Assembly (NCBI GenBank): GCA_002205965.3
Contig: NADL03000569.1
Coordinates: 54,538-118,537 of the forward strand
Source of the DNA: Kappaphycus alvarezii
Taxonomy: Eukaryota > Rhodophyta > Florideophyceae > Gigartinales > Solieriaceae
Length of the DNA: 64,000 nucleotides
Reading direction: 5' to 3'
Below, in pieces: positions 23,864 through 33,970 of this stretch (the first letter of the stretch is position 1; each line of letters starts with the position of its first letter). A program made the translations under genes and the position numbers. Under the pieces are notes generated by a model, which was not told the DNA's origin, did not search any database, and worked only from the letters and a program-made list of their open reading frames with translations.

Positions 23864-24990
23864 ACAGTGTTTATTGCCGCCCTTTTGTGGGCGATAGAGA
23901 CATAAAAAAGGTAGAGTATTGAAGAGGGCGTTTTGGGTGGCTGCCCCCCCAGGTTTTTTTCCCCCCGCATTCACTCCCGGCAGGCCCGGAAGTGGTTTAT
24001 ATTCGGGTGGGCAGTGTGTGGCAACATCAGGTTGAGCTACACGCTGCTTATCTAAAAATTAAAAAATATTCATAAAACTGTAGATGTCAGTGGAGGTTTC
24101 TTATCAAGAATTAGCCGCCTTGTATGGAAAGAATATCGCGGACTTCGTGGCTTCTAGGGAATGTGTAGAGGGCATCGACAGGGATCTTACGGTACGACTC
24201 AGCCTGATAGAGTCGCTCGCCGACGAGGATGACTATCTGGAGTTCCCCGAGTTTCCCGAATGGATAATCTCGGCCGTTGTTTGGAGAGCTCTTGATTCTT
24301 TCCATACAAGGCGGCTAATTCTTGATAAGAAACCCCCACTGACGCCGGTTCAGCCCTCGAAAACCGTCAAACGAAAGTCGAAAGAAGATGTCGTTGAGCG
24401 AAGAACCTTTGACTCTTAATTTATGAATCTTGATCGGATCCAGAGGGCTTTAGCTGCCCTGAATCCACTTGCGTTCTGAGAGATGACGTCGCTACGCAAG
24501 GAAGGAGGGCTCGCGGGGAGAAGATTGGGGTATCCGCTGAAAGGGAAGGATCGCTCACTGGTACTAGTAAGATGGAACAGTCGGGTTCGGGGCTCGAGCA
24601 CATCAACGGTTTTATGGTGCGCCGGGCTTCCATTTGAAGCCGTGGTGGTGTTGTGAGCTCGTGGATGCTTCTATTAAATGTCTGAATTTGGGCACTTGTA
24701 TGAATTATTTTTATTTCTACGGCCCTCTACACTGGAGCTACTGTAGTCTGGCCTATTTTAGTTATTATTATCTACAGTTTTATGAATATTTTTTTATTTT
24801 TAGATGGGCAGCGTGTAGCTCAACCTGATGTTGCCACACACTGCCCACCCGAATATAAACCACTTCCGGGCCTGCCGGGAGTGGAATGCGGGGGGAAAAA
24901 AAAACTGGGGGGACAGCCACCCAAAACGCCCCTTTCTATTTTTCACCTTTTTTTTGTCGCCCTCGACCACCAAAATGCGGAAACAGTGTT
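23864..24990. mobile_element. Non-autonomous DNA element with about 200-bp terminal inverted repeats
   Basis: The left end (about 23864-24085) and right end (about 24771-24990) are inverted copies. The inner 150 bp are nearly identical, containing GGGCGTTTTGGGTGGCTG, a CCCCCC run, CGGCAGGCCCGGAAGTGG, GTGGCAACATCAGGTTGAGC and ATTCATAAAACTGTAGA. The outer 50-60 bp are more diverged. Long TIRs without a transposase are typical of MULE-like non-autonomous elements, but I could not fix the outer ends or a target duplication, so the superfamily is open. It carries one small ORF. Confidence 0.8.
24084..24419 (+). CDS. Small acidic protein inside the long-TIR element, 111 aa
   Basis: ATG 24084 sits at the inner edge of the left inverted repeat, so the TIR would serve as promoter. 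The product starts MSVEVSYQELAALYGKNIAD, has an acidic centre (LADEDDYLEFPEFPEW) and ends in a basic patch (SKTVKRKSKEDVVERR). There are no catalytic transposase motifs. It could be a captured host fragment or the N-terminus of a lost transposase or partner protein. Its better codon balance than the flanking DNA supports real coding. No family recognised. Confidence 0.4.
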   Translation: MSVEVSYQELAALYGKNIADFVASRECVEGIDRDLTVRLSLIESLADEDDYLEFPEFPEWIISAVVWRALDSFHTRRLILDKKPPLTPVQPSKTVKRKSKEDVVERRTFDS

Positions 24991-25696
24991 GACGAATTTT
25001 CTGCGTTCCGCACTTATGCAGAGGAAGTACCTTCTCTGGTTTTCGGAGGCGATCAGAGCGCTGACCCTAATGTTTTTTCGTAGCAATCACTTCAAAATGG
25101 CCAGGCTCCTATCAATAGTAACAGGATTCGGTAGAGTTGGAGTTTCGATCTTCTGTTCATCCACCGCAGCCGCATCCTCTAATTCCACTTTCACGTCTGC
25201 ACCGTTCTCCACGTATACCACCACGATGAAGGCCAGTATACGGACTTATCACCTAGGCCTGAATTTGAAACAGGCTATTTGAGGAGTTCATTCGCGGATG
25301 AAATAAGCTCGAGCGGAGAGAAATATCAGTCTGAACAGCGCTGACGAAGAATTCAAATGAATTTTTGGTAGGGAAGAGACCATACACAGTGCTGCATATG
25401 GTGGCGGAAGAGACCTGATCATTTATTAAATTTTCTCCTTCTCAGGCACCTCATTATCTTTTAATACTGTCTCTCCACAAATTCTGCTTAAATGGGCAAC
25501 GTATTTTGCCGATATCTACCTTCGAACAAAAACATTTTGTAGTTCAGTTCGCATTTTTTTGTACAGATTTTCATGGGAATTGTTATAGAGACGTTTCAGC
25601 TCAATTTATATGTCAAAAAAGATACTTGCATCTTCCTCGGAAACACATCGGAAGAGGGAAAAGTCCAAATCGAATATATCGAGATTAGAGAACTTA
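24991..25696. other. Short weak frames between mobile elements
   Basis: The minus strand around 25010-25260 has protein-like pieces in one or two frames (EQKIETPTLPNPVTIDRSLA, SALIASENQRRYFLCISAE) that may be a fragment of a lost gene. Nothing else was recognised. Confidence 0.3.
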
Positions 25697-26480
25697 GAGC
25701 ATCCCCACCGGTTAGGCTTAACAGAGCAAAACAATTGCCATGTGCTTTGATTTAATTGGGTAATATCAAATTTTCTTCTTTTCATTTTGACCCCCGTTTG
25801 AAATCCCCACTAGGAGTGATGATTTCAACTTTCTGTGCGACGAGATATAACCTCGTGCTTACCTCCTACTCATCCAAGTGCAGTGCTGCAGCGCTGCTCT
25901 CTCTCAACCATGCGCGCGCAAAAGTGCGATCATCCAGAATTGTGTAATTAGCTCCTCTCGATCTTGTTGGTTGAGAAGGAGCCGAAGAGGCCCCCACGTG
26001 TTGCGTAGAAGTAGGGGGTTGTTGGTCTAAAGGCTCATTGGAATGAGGGGTATGGTGGGAAGGCGTGGAGTTTGTCCTGCTATCGGATGGTGTTGGTTGC
26101 TGGCTGTGATCCGAAAGGTAGACATTACTCATCGCGATGAATCGATCGAAGAAGGCAGCTCTTTTTTAGAGAAGAAATTACAGTGAAAGCCACATGCGAT
26201 TCGGATAGTCCATGTTGTGGGAGAACAGGCAGTAGCGCTTGCCGCGAGTGCAGTATACCAACAGCACTGTTGGCAGGAAAAGAAACCATACGTCAATGAA
26301 ATTATGCCAGCTTTTTGGGCAAAATGTAAATGTTGGTGTTGTTTTCGGCCGAGTGTAACCCCAGATTTTAAACCTGGTGTAAATTTTCGCTTTATTAAGG
26401 GACCGGTGGGGACGTGCCAACTGCGATCAAATTACAAAATATATTTATTTGATCATTTACGTCAACCGGTGGGGGTGCTC
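25697..26480. mobile_element. Non-autonomous PIF/Harbinger element (784 bp) with TTA target duplication
   Basis: The left terminus GAGCATCCCCACCGGTT (25697-25713) is matched in inverted orientation at 26464-26480 with one mismatch. TTA flanks the element on both sides (25694-25696 and 26481-26483), the TWA duplication expected of PIF/Harbinger. An internal ACCGGTGGGGAC motif near 26400 repeats part of the terminus. It keeps the 5' part of a SANT/trihelix-type ORF, so it looks like an internal deletion derivative of an autonomous element not present in this window. Confidence 0.8.
25866..26132 (-). pseudogene. N-terminal fragment of Harbinger SANT/trihelix partner protein, 88 aa
   Basis: ATG 26132, reading inward from the right TIR. 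A Ser/Thr/Pro/Gln-rich leader (for example HHTPHSNEPLDQQPPTSTQ) precedes RGANYTILDDRTFARAWLRE, which matches the first helix region of the DNA-binding partner proteins of Harbinger elements (pattern RG-x-N-x-T-x2-(E/D)D-x4-AWL). The frame stops soon after this helix, so the second and third helices and the C-terminal coiled coil are missing. In the family this protein binds subterminal repeats and brings the transposase in. This copy cannot be functional alone. Confidence 0.6.
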
Positions 26481-26805
26481 TTACGCACAAAGAATTCAGA
26501 AATAAAACTGCCAAAATTTCAGCAATAGAATTACAGTCTGTAATTCAATTGCAGAATTCTCGAATGAAGTCATGAGGTAAATTTCTGAAATGTGACCAGT
26601 TAGTGAAGACCCATGAGAAATAGTTGTGAGGAATAAACATGGTGCAGTAGGAGAATTCCTGCCAGTTCACCGAGCACCCATCCCGTCATCATGGACAAGG
26701 TTACAACAACACTGCGTATGTTGTTTCCCCTTCTCCTTTTCCTTCCCCCACTCTCCCTCCGTCTCCCCCTGCCACAGACCTCAGAACAGAAACCCCCGTC
26801 CGACC

Positions 26806-27589
26806 ATGGCCGCACCTTCTATCAGCGCCAGCGATATTGCAGAGAAGAAATGCCGCCACTCTCGTTTTACATCTTGTGAGGATCTCATTATTTTGCGGGA
26901 GGTAGCGGCCTCCAAAGCAAATATAGTGTCTTTTGGGGAGACGCGGACGCGATTACAGGCGGCAGCGACAAGTGCGAATGACAATCCGTCTTAAAAGCAG
27001 CGCGTAACGTGGAAAAGTGTGCAGGGTCGTTGCAAGCACCTTCAAGAGATCTTCGATAAGAAGGACCGAAGGTATCAGCGCATGTCGGGGGTTGGAGGCG
27101 AGGTTTGCGAAATCAATGAGCTGCTGATGAAGATGCGGGAGGCGAGAGATGACCTGGACGCGAAGAATGCAGCGGAACAGGACGGGGCGAAGGCGTTAGA
27201 TGATGAGAAGGAGAGAGTTGGAAGGGATATCATTAGAAGCGCAACGATGCGAAAGAATGGCGGCAGCGACGAGAGAGATGACGGCGATGAAAAAAGTGAG
27301 AAGAGGAGCGAAGCGCTAAAGTGCGACGTGTGGTGCGGGAAAGGAATGAGGGGAATGGGGGGTACGAAACGGCGGGGGAGATGGAACGATTTGCTATGTG
27401 TTACGCGATGCGGACTTGGCACGGGTAGCAGTGGACCACGAGCGTTTGGCGTTTAAGAAGAAGCGTTTGGAGATTAAGCGCGAAAAGCAATAGTTAGAGC
27501 GTAAGGAGCGCCGCGATGAACGCAAAGCGCAGCAGAAGCTAGAATTGGAGAAGTTCAAATTTATGCTAGACGCTTTTCAACGAAAGTAG
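26806..27589 (+). pseudogene. Harbinger SANT/Myb-like DNA-binding partner protein
   Basis: The start MAAPSISASDIAEKKCRHSR at 26806 leads into a Myb/SANT-like domain (RFTSCEDLIILREVAASKAN). An in-frame TAA at 26992-26994 breaks the frame. The same frame continues with a segment containing VTWKSVQGRCKHLQEIF and DKKDRRYQRMSGVGGEVCEI, then NELLMKMREARDDLDAKNAA, the helical core of these partner proteins. A frame change after about 27330 leads to a C-terminal coiled coil (RLAFKKKRLEIKREKQ, an in-frame TAG, then LERKERRDERKAQQKLELEK) ending at 27589. In PIF/Harbinger systems this second protein binds the element ends and is needed with the transposase. At least two stops and one frame change make this copy non-functional as read. 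Confidence 0.65.
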
Positions 27590-27763
27590 GGGGTCCTTTA
27601 GTTAGTTGTAAAAGTTTTTTTTGCGTGTTTGTGCCTCCCTGAGAAGTAATAATACTACAGGTCGTGCATCCAACCTGCCGAGCTTCCGCCCGCGCTGACC
27701 CTCTGCGGGGCTGCGGACAAAATCCGCGTTAAAGCTCCCAAGCTCGCATTCGCGGACTTTTTC

Positions 27764-27808
27764 CTCGCTCCTCGGGTGTCGCGCTACGCGCGACACCCGA
27801 GGAGCGAG
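27764..27808. terminator. Perfect 20-bp-arm hairpin between convergent Harbinger genes
   Basis: CTCGCTCCTCGGGTGTCGCG (27764-27783) and its exact reverse complement (27789-27808) are separated by a 5-nt loop CTACG. It lies between the stop of the plus-strand SANT gene (27589) and the end of the minus-strand transposase (27929), so it could end transcription from both sides. The terminator role is inference. The palindrome is seen directly. Confidence 0.6.
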
Positions 27809-27928
27809 TTCCTCTTTTAACTTTCTACCCTACTAAGGATAGGTACTCCTCTAACGTTGGAGAACCGCAATTAAAGAAGCTCTGTATCTGGTTGGGGTAG
27901 ACGCATTGTATTGCGCACCTACAGGTGA

Positions 27929-29055
27929 CTATAAAGTCTTCCGCTTCCTCTTGAAATCCATTGTGGTGGAGAACAGCTTAATTTCCTTGAACATCCACTC
28001 TACAGAAGCATTTCCCTCTGACATCCACTTGTTGAACGCCCTCTGAAACGGTTGGAGGTTTCTTTTCTCATACGGAACCTCCAAGAACCCCCTCCGACTG
28101 TACCCAGAATCTCCGTACAAGCATTGCGTCCTCTCCCTTATTTTTAACATCTCCGGCAAGAGCTCCTCAAATCCACTCCTTACATGCAGAGTCTAGTCGT
28201 GCCTGCGACCTTCAATTGGCCCATAAGCATGCAGGATCAATCCATCCGGTGCACTGACAACCTGATACTTGAGATTTTGCTCCCTCTTGTGTCCATTGTA
28301 GGTTACTATCTGTTCCATCTGCCCCGTCGGTCTCGCAATCCCAATGACCGTTCCATCTATAAAACTGACACAGTTAGGCAGTCCATTCGTCTTTTCGTAG
28401 ATAGCTTGTGCATACGTAGACGCTCGGGTTTGAATAAATTCCTTGCTAAGTCCGTTACTCAATAAAAATCCCTGTTATCAATCAAATGCTCGATTCCTTC
28501 CCAAAATATCTCCGAAAGCTGTGCGGCATGCTTTCCGAACATGAGTTCCATATCCATCCAGCGAGTATGGGTAGCGAGTCTTCGAAGTATGATGCAGGTA
28601 ACCAGCAAGAGATTGACTGCGTAACGGTTTCTGCTTGCAAGCAATTGCTTAATTGGCCAATCCACGACGTCAACAACTTTCTTCATATCGCACTTCCTAA
28701 AGCGAAAAAGGGCCAGACACTCTCCCTCGCTGAAGCGATTAAAGTTGAATTCAAATTGGGCACTGCTGATGTGGTTACTTCTGTTGATGAATTGAGATAA
28801 ATCCTGACGATACTTGACCGCATTACGTGCTATATTTTTCAATGTTATACAGGAATTGAAAGCGGATTGCAGCACTTCTTGACGACGCCTAGCAATGGTT
28901 GCAAAAGCTGTAGACCATTTTTTGCTCTTTGTTGACAGAGCGCCCTTGAAAAATCCTTCTGCCTGGCTTTTACCATGTCGGATGCGATGTTGGAGGTCGA
29001 TGGTAATACTCCTAATTACTTTTTCCCATTTGTCCATGCGTAAATACGTTTTCAA
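27929..29055 (-). pseudogene. PIF/Harbinger DDE transposase (HARBI1-like), decayed
   Basis: Three minus-strand pieces. 29055-28459 (198 aa) is the helical N-terminal part (MKTYLRMDKWEKVIRSITID). A one-base frame change at about 28460 leads into 28462-28193, with LPNCVSFIDGTVIGIARPTG. An in-frame TAG (28193-28195) then separates it from the last part, ending 27929, with QCLYGDSGYSRRGFLEVPYE and NASVEWMFKEIKLFST. FIDGT supplies the first Asp, GDSGY the second and VEW the Glu of the DDE triad, in the usual spacing and with the DDE_Tnp_4 signature context. All catalytic residues are present but the gene needs two corrections, so it is probably dead or affected by assembly errors. It would cut TWA targets. 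Confidence 0.75.
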
Positions 29056-29143
29056 ATTTCAGAAATACTTTTCAGAAATACTTTTCAGAAATTTATCATA
29101 CTACCTCTTTCTGAAGACCTTTCAGAATTCTGTTTTTGCGTAA

Positions 29144-30473
29144 GCTCACTATTGACGATAAATTTAGCCCTCACAAACATTCTGTTCTATTCATTTCTGT
29201 CGTGACTTAAAGTGGTGGCAGGAGCTTCGTGATACCCATTCATTGCATTATCATCTTGCGTGAAGAATAGCTCATATACCCCTATCCTAGACAACGAAGT
29301 CTGAGAGCTTGTAGAGTGGCTCAACGCGGAGTAGGCTATTCGAGTGAATATCTGGCGAAAAATGAATGGGGGAAGAAAGCTGATATGGAAACGTGTGTGC
29401 TGATTTTCAAATAGGGGGAAATTTGGGGTGTTTTTAATGCATGAAAAATATGGTCAGCTGTTCCCTGAGGGATGTCGTAATGGTAAAGGCTTACAATGTA
29501 GAGGGTTGGCGGGAAGTTGTCAAAACGCTAGAAAACTGACGGGAGGCCGGCCAACAGGCACGCTGCATTGGACATTACTGCTGCTGCGGCATGACGCTGT
29601 GGTAAGATTTCTTTGACCTTTGCGTAGGTCTAACAAACATGGCGGGATTGCTGAAAAAGGTCATTAGGAAGTATTTGTACTTTCGATTCCTGTAGTTAAT
29701 TCTTATATCGAGAACTGGTCCTGTACGGTACAGTACAAGGCACCACAGTACAGTACAGTACAACGATACTCCTTTTCAGGACGGTTACACGAACAATGCA
29801 CGTCGTTGACATCGTAGCACATGTGCTTCAGTCGGACCGATTAGCTCTCAGCTGAATTCTGCACTCGTACCCGTCAGTGTACCGTACCCTTTGAAGGATA
29901 CAGACATACATAATACTGTATTTTGCTGTAAGGGTGTTGAGAAATTTGCTCAGAAGGGGGGTGTCCGATGGCATCAGTCGCCACTGTACTGCCCTATTCA
30001 ACCGAATTCTTTTAGGTTTGTGAAAAATTGGGGTGTTTTAATGAATGAAAAATAAGTTCCAAAGCGCATCAAATAATTGGTGCAAGTGGTCGGCATGGGG
30101 GAACCAAGAAACGGAATTAACCCGGTTCAAAGTCGCTAGAAGGCTGGCGCGAGACCAGCCAGCACGCAGTCCGCGCTGGACGTGGCAGCGGCCGGAGCGT
30201 GGTCTAGGTTTGTTGAAGTGGGGTATTCAGGACTGCATGTTGCACCTGCATATTTATGTAGTAAATGCACTGTGCAGTACAGTATACAGTACTGTACTGT
30301 ATACTGTACTGTACAATGCGGTACAAGCTGAATTGGATTGCTCCAGTACCGAAGCACAGTGAATGGTTACATAACTTTTGTTAGTTCAGTGCTGTACACG
30401 AGGCACAGTGGTTTTAGCCACGTCGACCCTTTAAACATCATGTCCAATGTGCTCTGGCTTCTCAGACAGCAAA
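29144..30473. repeat. TACTGTAC-rich spacer with two diverged dispersed repeats
   Basis: Two related blocks lie here, about 29410-29600 and about 30020-30210. Both begin with TTGGGGTGTTTT-AATG-ATGAAAAATA and share a later block of the type GGCCGGCCAACAGGCACGCTG...GGACAT. A third, weaker copy is at about 54417-54605. Many copies of TACTGTAC/GTACAGTAC occur at 29725-29765 and 30270-30320. No gene recognised. Confidence 0.5.
30275..30311. repeat. 37-bp perfect palindrome built from TACTGTAC words
   Basis: Arms of 18 bp (CAGTACAGTATACAGTAC and its reverse complement) meet at a single central T (30293). It is made of overlapping GTACTGTA/TATAC words, the same word family that is frequent in this 4-kb region. 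Confidence 0.85.
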
Positions 30474-32191
30474 CTAATCAATCGAACAGGCAATTGGAAG
30501 ATTACTAACGGATCGAAGGCTGGAAATTCTGAACAGCAAGAAAAGGCCAATCCCGACGATCACTGCCGAAAGAACTAGGGTGACAATAAATGATAGCGAA
30601 TCATAAGAGGGCGGCGCAATTATAACGTACCAGAAAAGACTAATATCACCGGCTATAAACATGGGCTCCGTGGGGTCTCTAAGGAGTGGGAGGAAAATTA
30701 AGGACGTTAACCAGGCCATCAGTATGGCACATGATGAAAACAACTGCACGCTGGGTTTCCGTCGTAGTCGCCCCTGCCGTCGTTGGCGACTCTCGCTCAC
30801 TAGGGCTAGTAACGGAACAAGGGACTGCTGCTTGGAGAGGAGAAAAATGGTTTGCAAAACAATCACACCAAATAACACTGAACACGTCATGCTCTATGGT
30901 TAGTGTCCAGATTTGCGAGACGTAGAAACTTGATGTGGTGCACAGCACTGGAGGGGACATACCTGGGGCATCGGCGGCTATAAGTTGACATTGTCCTGCA
31001 TCTTTTGGGTCGACAAACACCGTCTCCTCAGCATTCCCCGAGAGAGATTCAAGCAGGTGCGCCATTGAGACAAATAGCGTGGTCAATTCCATACTGACGT
31101 ACAGTACAGCAGATAACATTAACAAATGTCTGTCGTAGGATCCCCCGATATTCTTTTCCACAACCCGACTGAGAAAACACGTCTCTGATGGTGATCGAAT
31201 GATCGCGCCTTGTCTTCGTGATCCATTTCTGGCCCTAAATCATCGACCAATTCAATTTCTGCAACCGAATCGCGCTGGAAGCAGGGACTGAGATAGCGAC
31301 ATAATTTTGGGTACCAAGGGTCTTGCTTGACCCTCAAACCGACAGCAGTCAGCGTCATCAATACGGCTTCATAGTAAACACTGGTAAGGATTGCAGTTGC
31401 CCATGTAAGGTAAACACCCCCTGCATCCGCACCACTATCATTTCCTGGATCGTTTGTCGTAATGGCGACGAGGGTGGAGGAGACCTTAATGGAAAATATG
31501 ATGCATATTCTGGCGACAAGAATGGCGCCAATACGGAGGGCAATACGATGTTGAGTGGTTTCCCAGTCTGCAGCCAGGCGATAGAAGAGTGTGGCGACTG
31601 CGATGGCGCTTGCGCTGGCAAAGACAGAAAACGCGTAGCGGGAAGGGGTGATGCCGAGGGTAGGTCTCGGGTTGGAAATGTCACGGGAACATGATTGGGA
31701 ATTTGGTAACGGGGCGGGGAGAGGGCCTTCTGTTTCAAACGCAGAGGGTGTGGCTGATGGTGAAGCAGGTGTGGCTGATGGTGAAGCAGGGGAGGATTTG
31801 GATGCTTCAGTATCAGGTACTGGTAACGAGTCCTCGGCTATGACGATGGGAGTGGGGATTGCGGAGGGTTCGAGATTCACGGAAGCAGATTGGAATTGAT
31901 CTCCTAATAACGAGGGATTAAACGACTGGCCACTAACACCGGTGGGGAAGCAGCAAAATCCGAGTTTGATGTAGCGGAGGTTGATGGTATTGGAGTAGGG
32001 GTGGAAGACGGGGTCGGGGAAGGGGTGGAGGAAGGGGATGGTTGCGGGGTGGTGGAAGGGAGAGCAGAGACTGAAACTGAGGGGGTTGGTTGGGATTGGA
32101 CGTCGGGTAGGTTTGGAATGAGGGCGGTAGAGAAAGCGATGAGTAGGGTGAGAATGGCCAGACGAACGAGAGAAATTGTTGGACAGGATTT
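30474..32191 (-). pseudogene. Secreted-mucin-like, multi-pass membrane protein gene, frameshifted
   Basis: ATG 32191 starts a clear signal peptide (MKSCPTISLVRLAILTLLIA), followed by a Ser/Thr/Pro-rich stretch of tandem PSSTPTP-type motifs. A frame change near 31930 leads to a frame with more Ser/Pro repeats and hydrophobic segments (FSVFASASAIAVATLFYRLA; IGAILVARICIIFSIKV; LTWATAILTSVYYEAVLM). Further changes near 31140 and 30890 lead to additional segments (LLMLSAVLYVSMELTTLFVS; SVLFGVIVLQTIFLLS; FIVTLVLSAVIVGIGLFLLF), giving seven to eight membrane passes. The topology is a heavily glycosylatable ectodomain plus a 7-8TM body. No receptor or transporter motif is visible. Three frame changes mean decay, small introns or assembly indels. 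The 428-codon frame 31119-32405 starts upstream of the signal peptide and that extension is probably not used. Confidence 0.45.
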
Positions 32192-33208
32192 CATGAAATG
32201 GATGTTCACCGAATAATAATTCGAAGACATGCACGGCACGGGGCTGGAGATGATGCCCCAGAAGACGGTGGCGAAAACGGAAGTTGAATTCTTGGCAGAG
32301 GGAGACGAGCGAAGAGTGCCACAAGAGGTAGTGGTGAATCGCTACATGAGAGCTTGAGCGTGTGGTACTGCGTCGAAACACGAAACGGATGAAGGTGGGG
32401 CACATAGACCGGACATACGGGTCTCTGATGTAATACCGTAATATCAGGTGGTTGCTGATGTCGACAATGATAAGGATCTCAATACTGTACAGTACTGTAC
32501 GCAGACGGGGTCTGCCCTCAAATCACCCTAAGTCTTGGTGCACTTGCGAGAACCGGTTCCATTACTGCACAGCATGTCAAAAAAAAAGCACCGTAGGAAA
32601 CATCTTCTGCGCTGCAGCGCACACTGCATTGTACAATACTGTAAAACTTTCATGTACTGTACAGTAGAATTACACAATTCTGTAATCATGCTATTGAAAC
32701 AACGTGTACGTATTGTACAGTTTTATACTACAAAATTACGGCACAGCACTACACTATTGGCCAAATATGTTATGTTTCCCAGTACTGTAAAGCATAAAAC
32801 TGTGCAGCACTCCATTGTACAGTACATTGCTGTACTGCATATGTGTACAGTGCATTACTCTACAGGAATAGAACACGTGGCCTCACGTATGAAAAATGAG
32901 ATTACTTTCCAACTACACAAAATTCCCCCCCTCTACACCATCTTGACGCAATATCAAGCTACCACCGCCTTGGCCCGCAGGTGTGGCGGTGGTGGAATTT
33001 TCTTCCTTCCCTTCTGTTGGCGTGGACATCGGTTCAGCCGGTGCTGGGTTGAGTCTGTTTAGCAGGCCCAATAAAACTCAAATTAAAGGTCTCCATTTAT
33101 CACTCTCTCTGTACAGCATTAGTATGGCCTCCATTACTGTGCTGTAACAGCATCTCCACCATCGCTATCAAATCATCAAAAAAGCAAATTTGAGACTTCC
33201 TTTCTGTC
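32192..33208. other. Spacer rich in TACTGTAC words
   Basis: Repeated TACTGTAC/GTACAGTA words at about 32475-32500, 32630-32720 and 32775-32870. The plus-strand frame 32535-33062 is open but its product is a translation of these words and looks non-coding. No gene recognised. Confidence 0.5.
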
Positions 33209-33524
33209 TTGAGACCCGGTCTCGGCTCTTAGCGTACTGCGCGACGGCAATCGACGCGTTTGATTCAGGACGCTTATTGAGAAAAGAGTTGGAGGTTTAT
33301 TGATAGAAGAGGGCCGGGGCGGGCGCCTCAGCAGTGCAATGGACAGTAGGTCAACGTTGCGGTACTTCTCTATTGTGGGTGATAGATCGTGTTCGAGCCC
33401 GGTGATGGGCGAGAACCCAAAAGTAAAATACCCGCGCACCCAGCAACGGCCCACGTTAAAATCGCGTGGGCGTACAGTGCCAACATTACAGTAAACGTAC
33501 ACTTTACTGTAGTCTATCGATACT
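33209..33524 (-). repeat. 3' LTR of copia element 1
   Basis: Starts TGAGACCCGG and ends around CTATCGATACT. It differs from the 5' LTR at about six positions. Open frames inside the LTR (33176-33589) are not genes. Confidence 0.85.
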
Positions 33525-33970
33525 CCCCTCGTTGGCATGTCGCGGTGGGTGGATAAAAAATTGAAATATTCCGAATAAACATCGTCCAACTGGGCCCAAA
33601 AAAGTTAAAAGAAAGTACAAACAGTAGGGGAAACATGTTACGTAAAAAAGTGTAGTCGCGACGGCGGATGATCAATTCGCTAACTTGATAAGGGAATGAT
33701 GGTATTCCAATTCGCGCTCCCTCCCTCCTCCCGATACGTTTGCCGTTCTAGCCTACATCTAGCCTACATAGGGGTTGATTGGGGAGCATTTTCCATTCCC
33801 TATCGCTTGCGGCGAAGCGAGTTAGCGCGAGCGAGCGGGAGCGTAATTGCGATGTCAAAGCGATCAATGCAGGAGTTGTCAGCGGAGGAAGAAGAGCAGT
33901 TGAGAACGTTGAAGGAGGTGTTTGGGAGTGACTCCAGCGTCGCATTGGCTATACAGCGGTCGGAGGGTCT
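33525..33970. other. Deletion/insertion zone replacing the 3' half of copia 1 pol
   Basis: Between the 3' LTR and the last recognisable RT sequence lies about 440 bp that is not copia-like. It includes a GC-rich inverted segment near 33805-33845 (TTGCGGCGAAGCGAG) and a plus-strand start, ATG 33852 (MSKRSMQELSAEEEEQLRTL), whose frame then runs into DNA that is RT on the other strand. It may be a captured fragment. Confidence 0.4.

Larger units (their letters stand above)
26481..29143. mobile_element. PIF/Harbinger element with both genes, decayed (2.66 kb)
   Basis: The ends are TTACGCACAAA.GAATTCAGAAA at 26481 and, inverted, TTACGCAAAAACAGAATTCT at 29143. A subterminal AAATTTCTGAAA motif follows on each side and is repeated near 29060-29090. 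Inside are a plus-strand SANT-type partner gene and a minus-strand DDE transposase that converge on a strong hairpin. Whether TTA/TAA belongs to the TIR or is an imperfect TWA target duplication is unclear. GCTC also directly flanks both ends. The left end abuts the smaller Harbinger element at the shared TTA. Confidence 0.7.

Noticed and set aside
32535..33062. 175-codon plus-strand frame
   Set aside because: Its product comes from repeated TACTGTAC-type words, with no domain or coding bias.
33176..33589. 137-codon minus-strand frame, with its twin at 37791-38261
   Set aside because: Both are translations of the copia 1 LTR and its edges.
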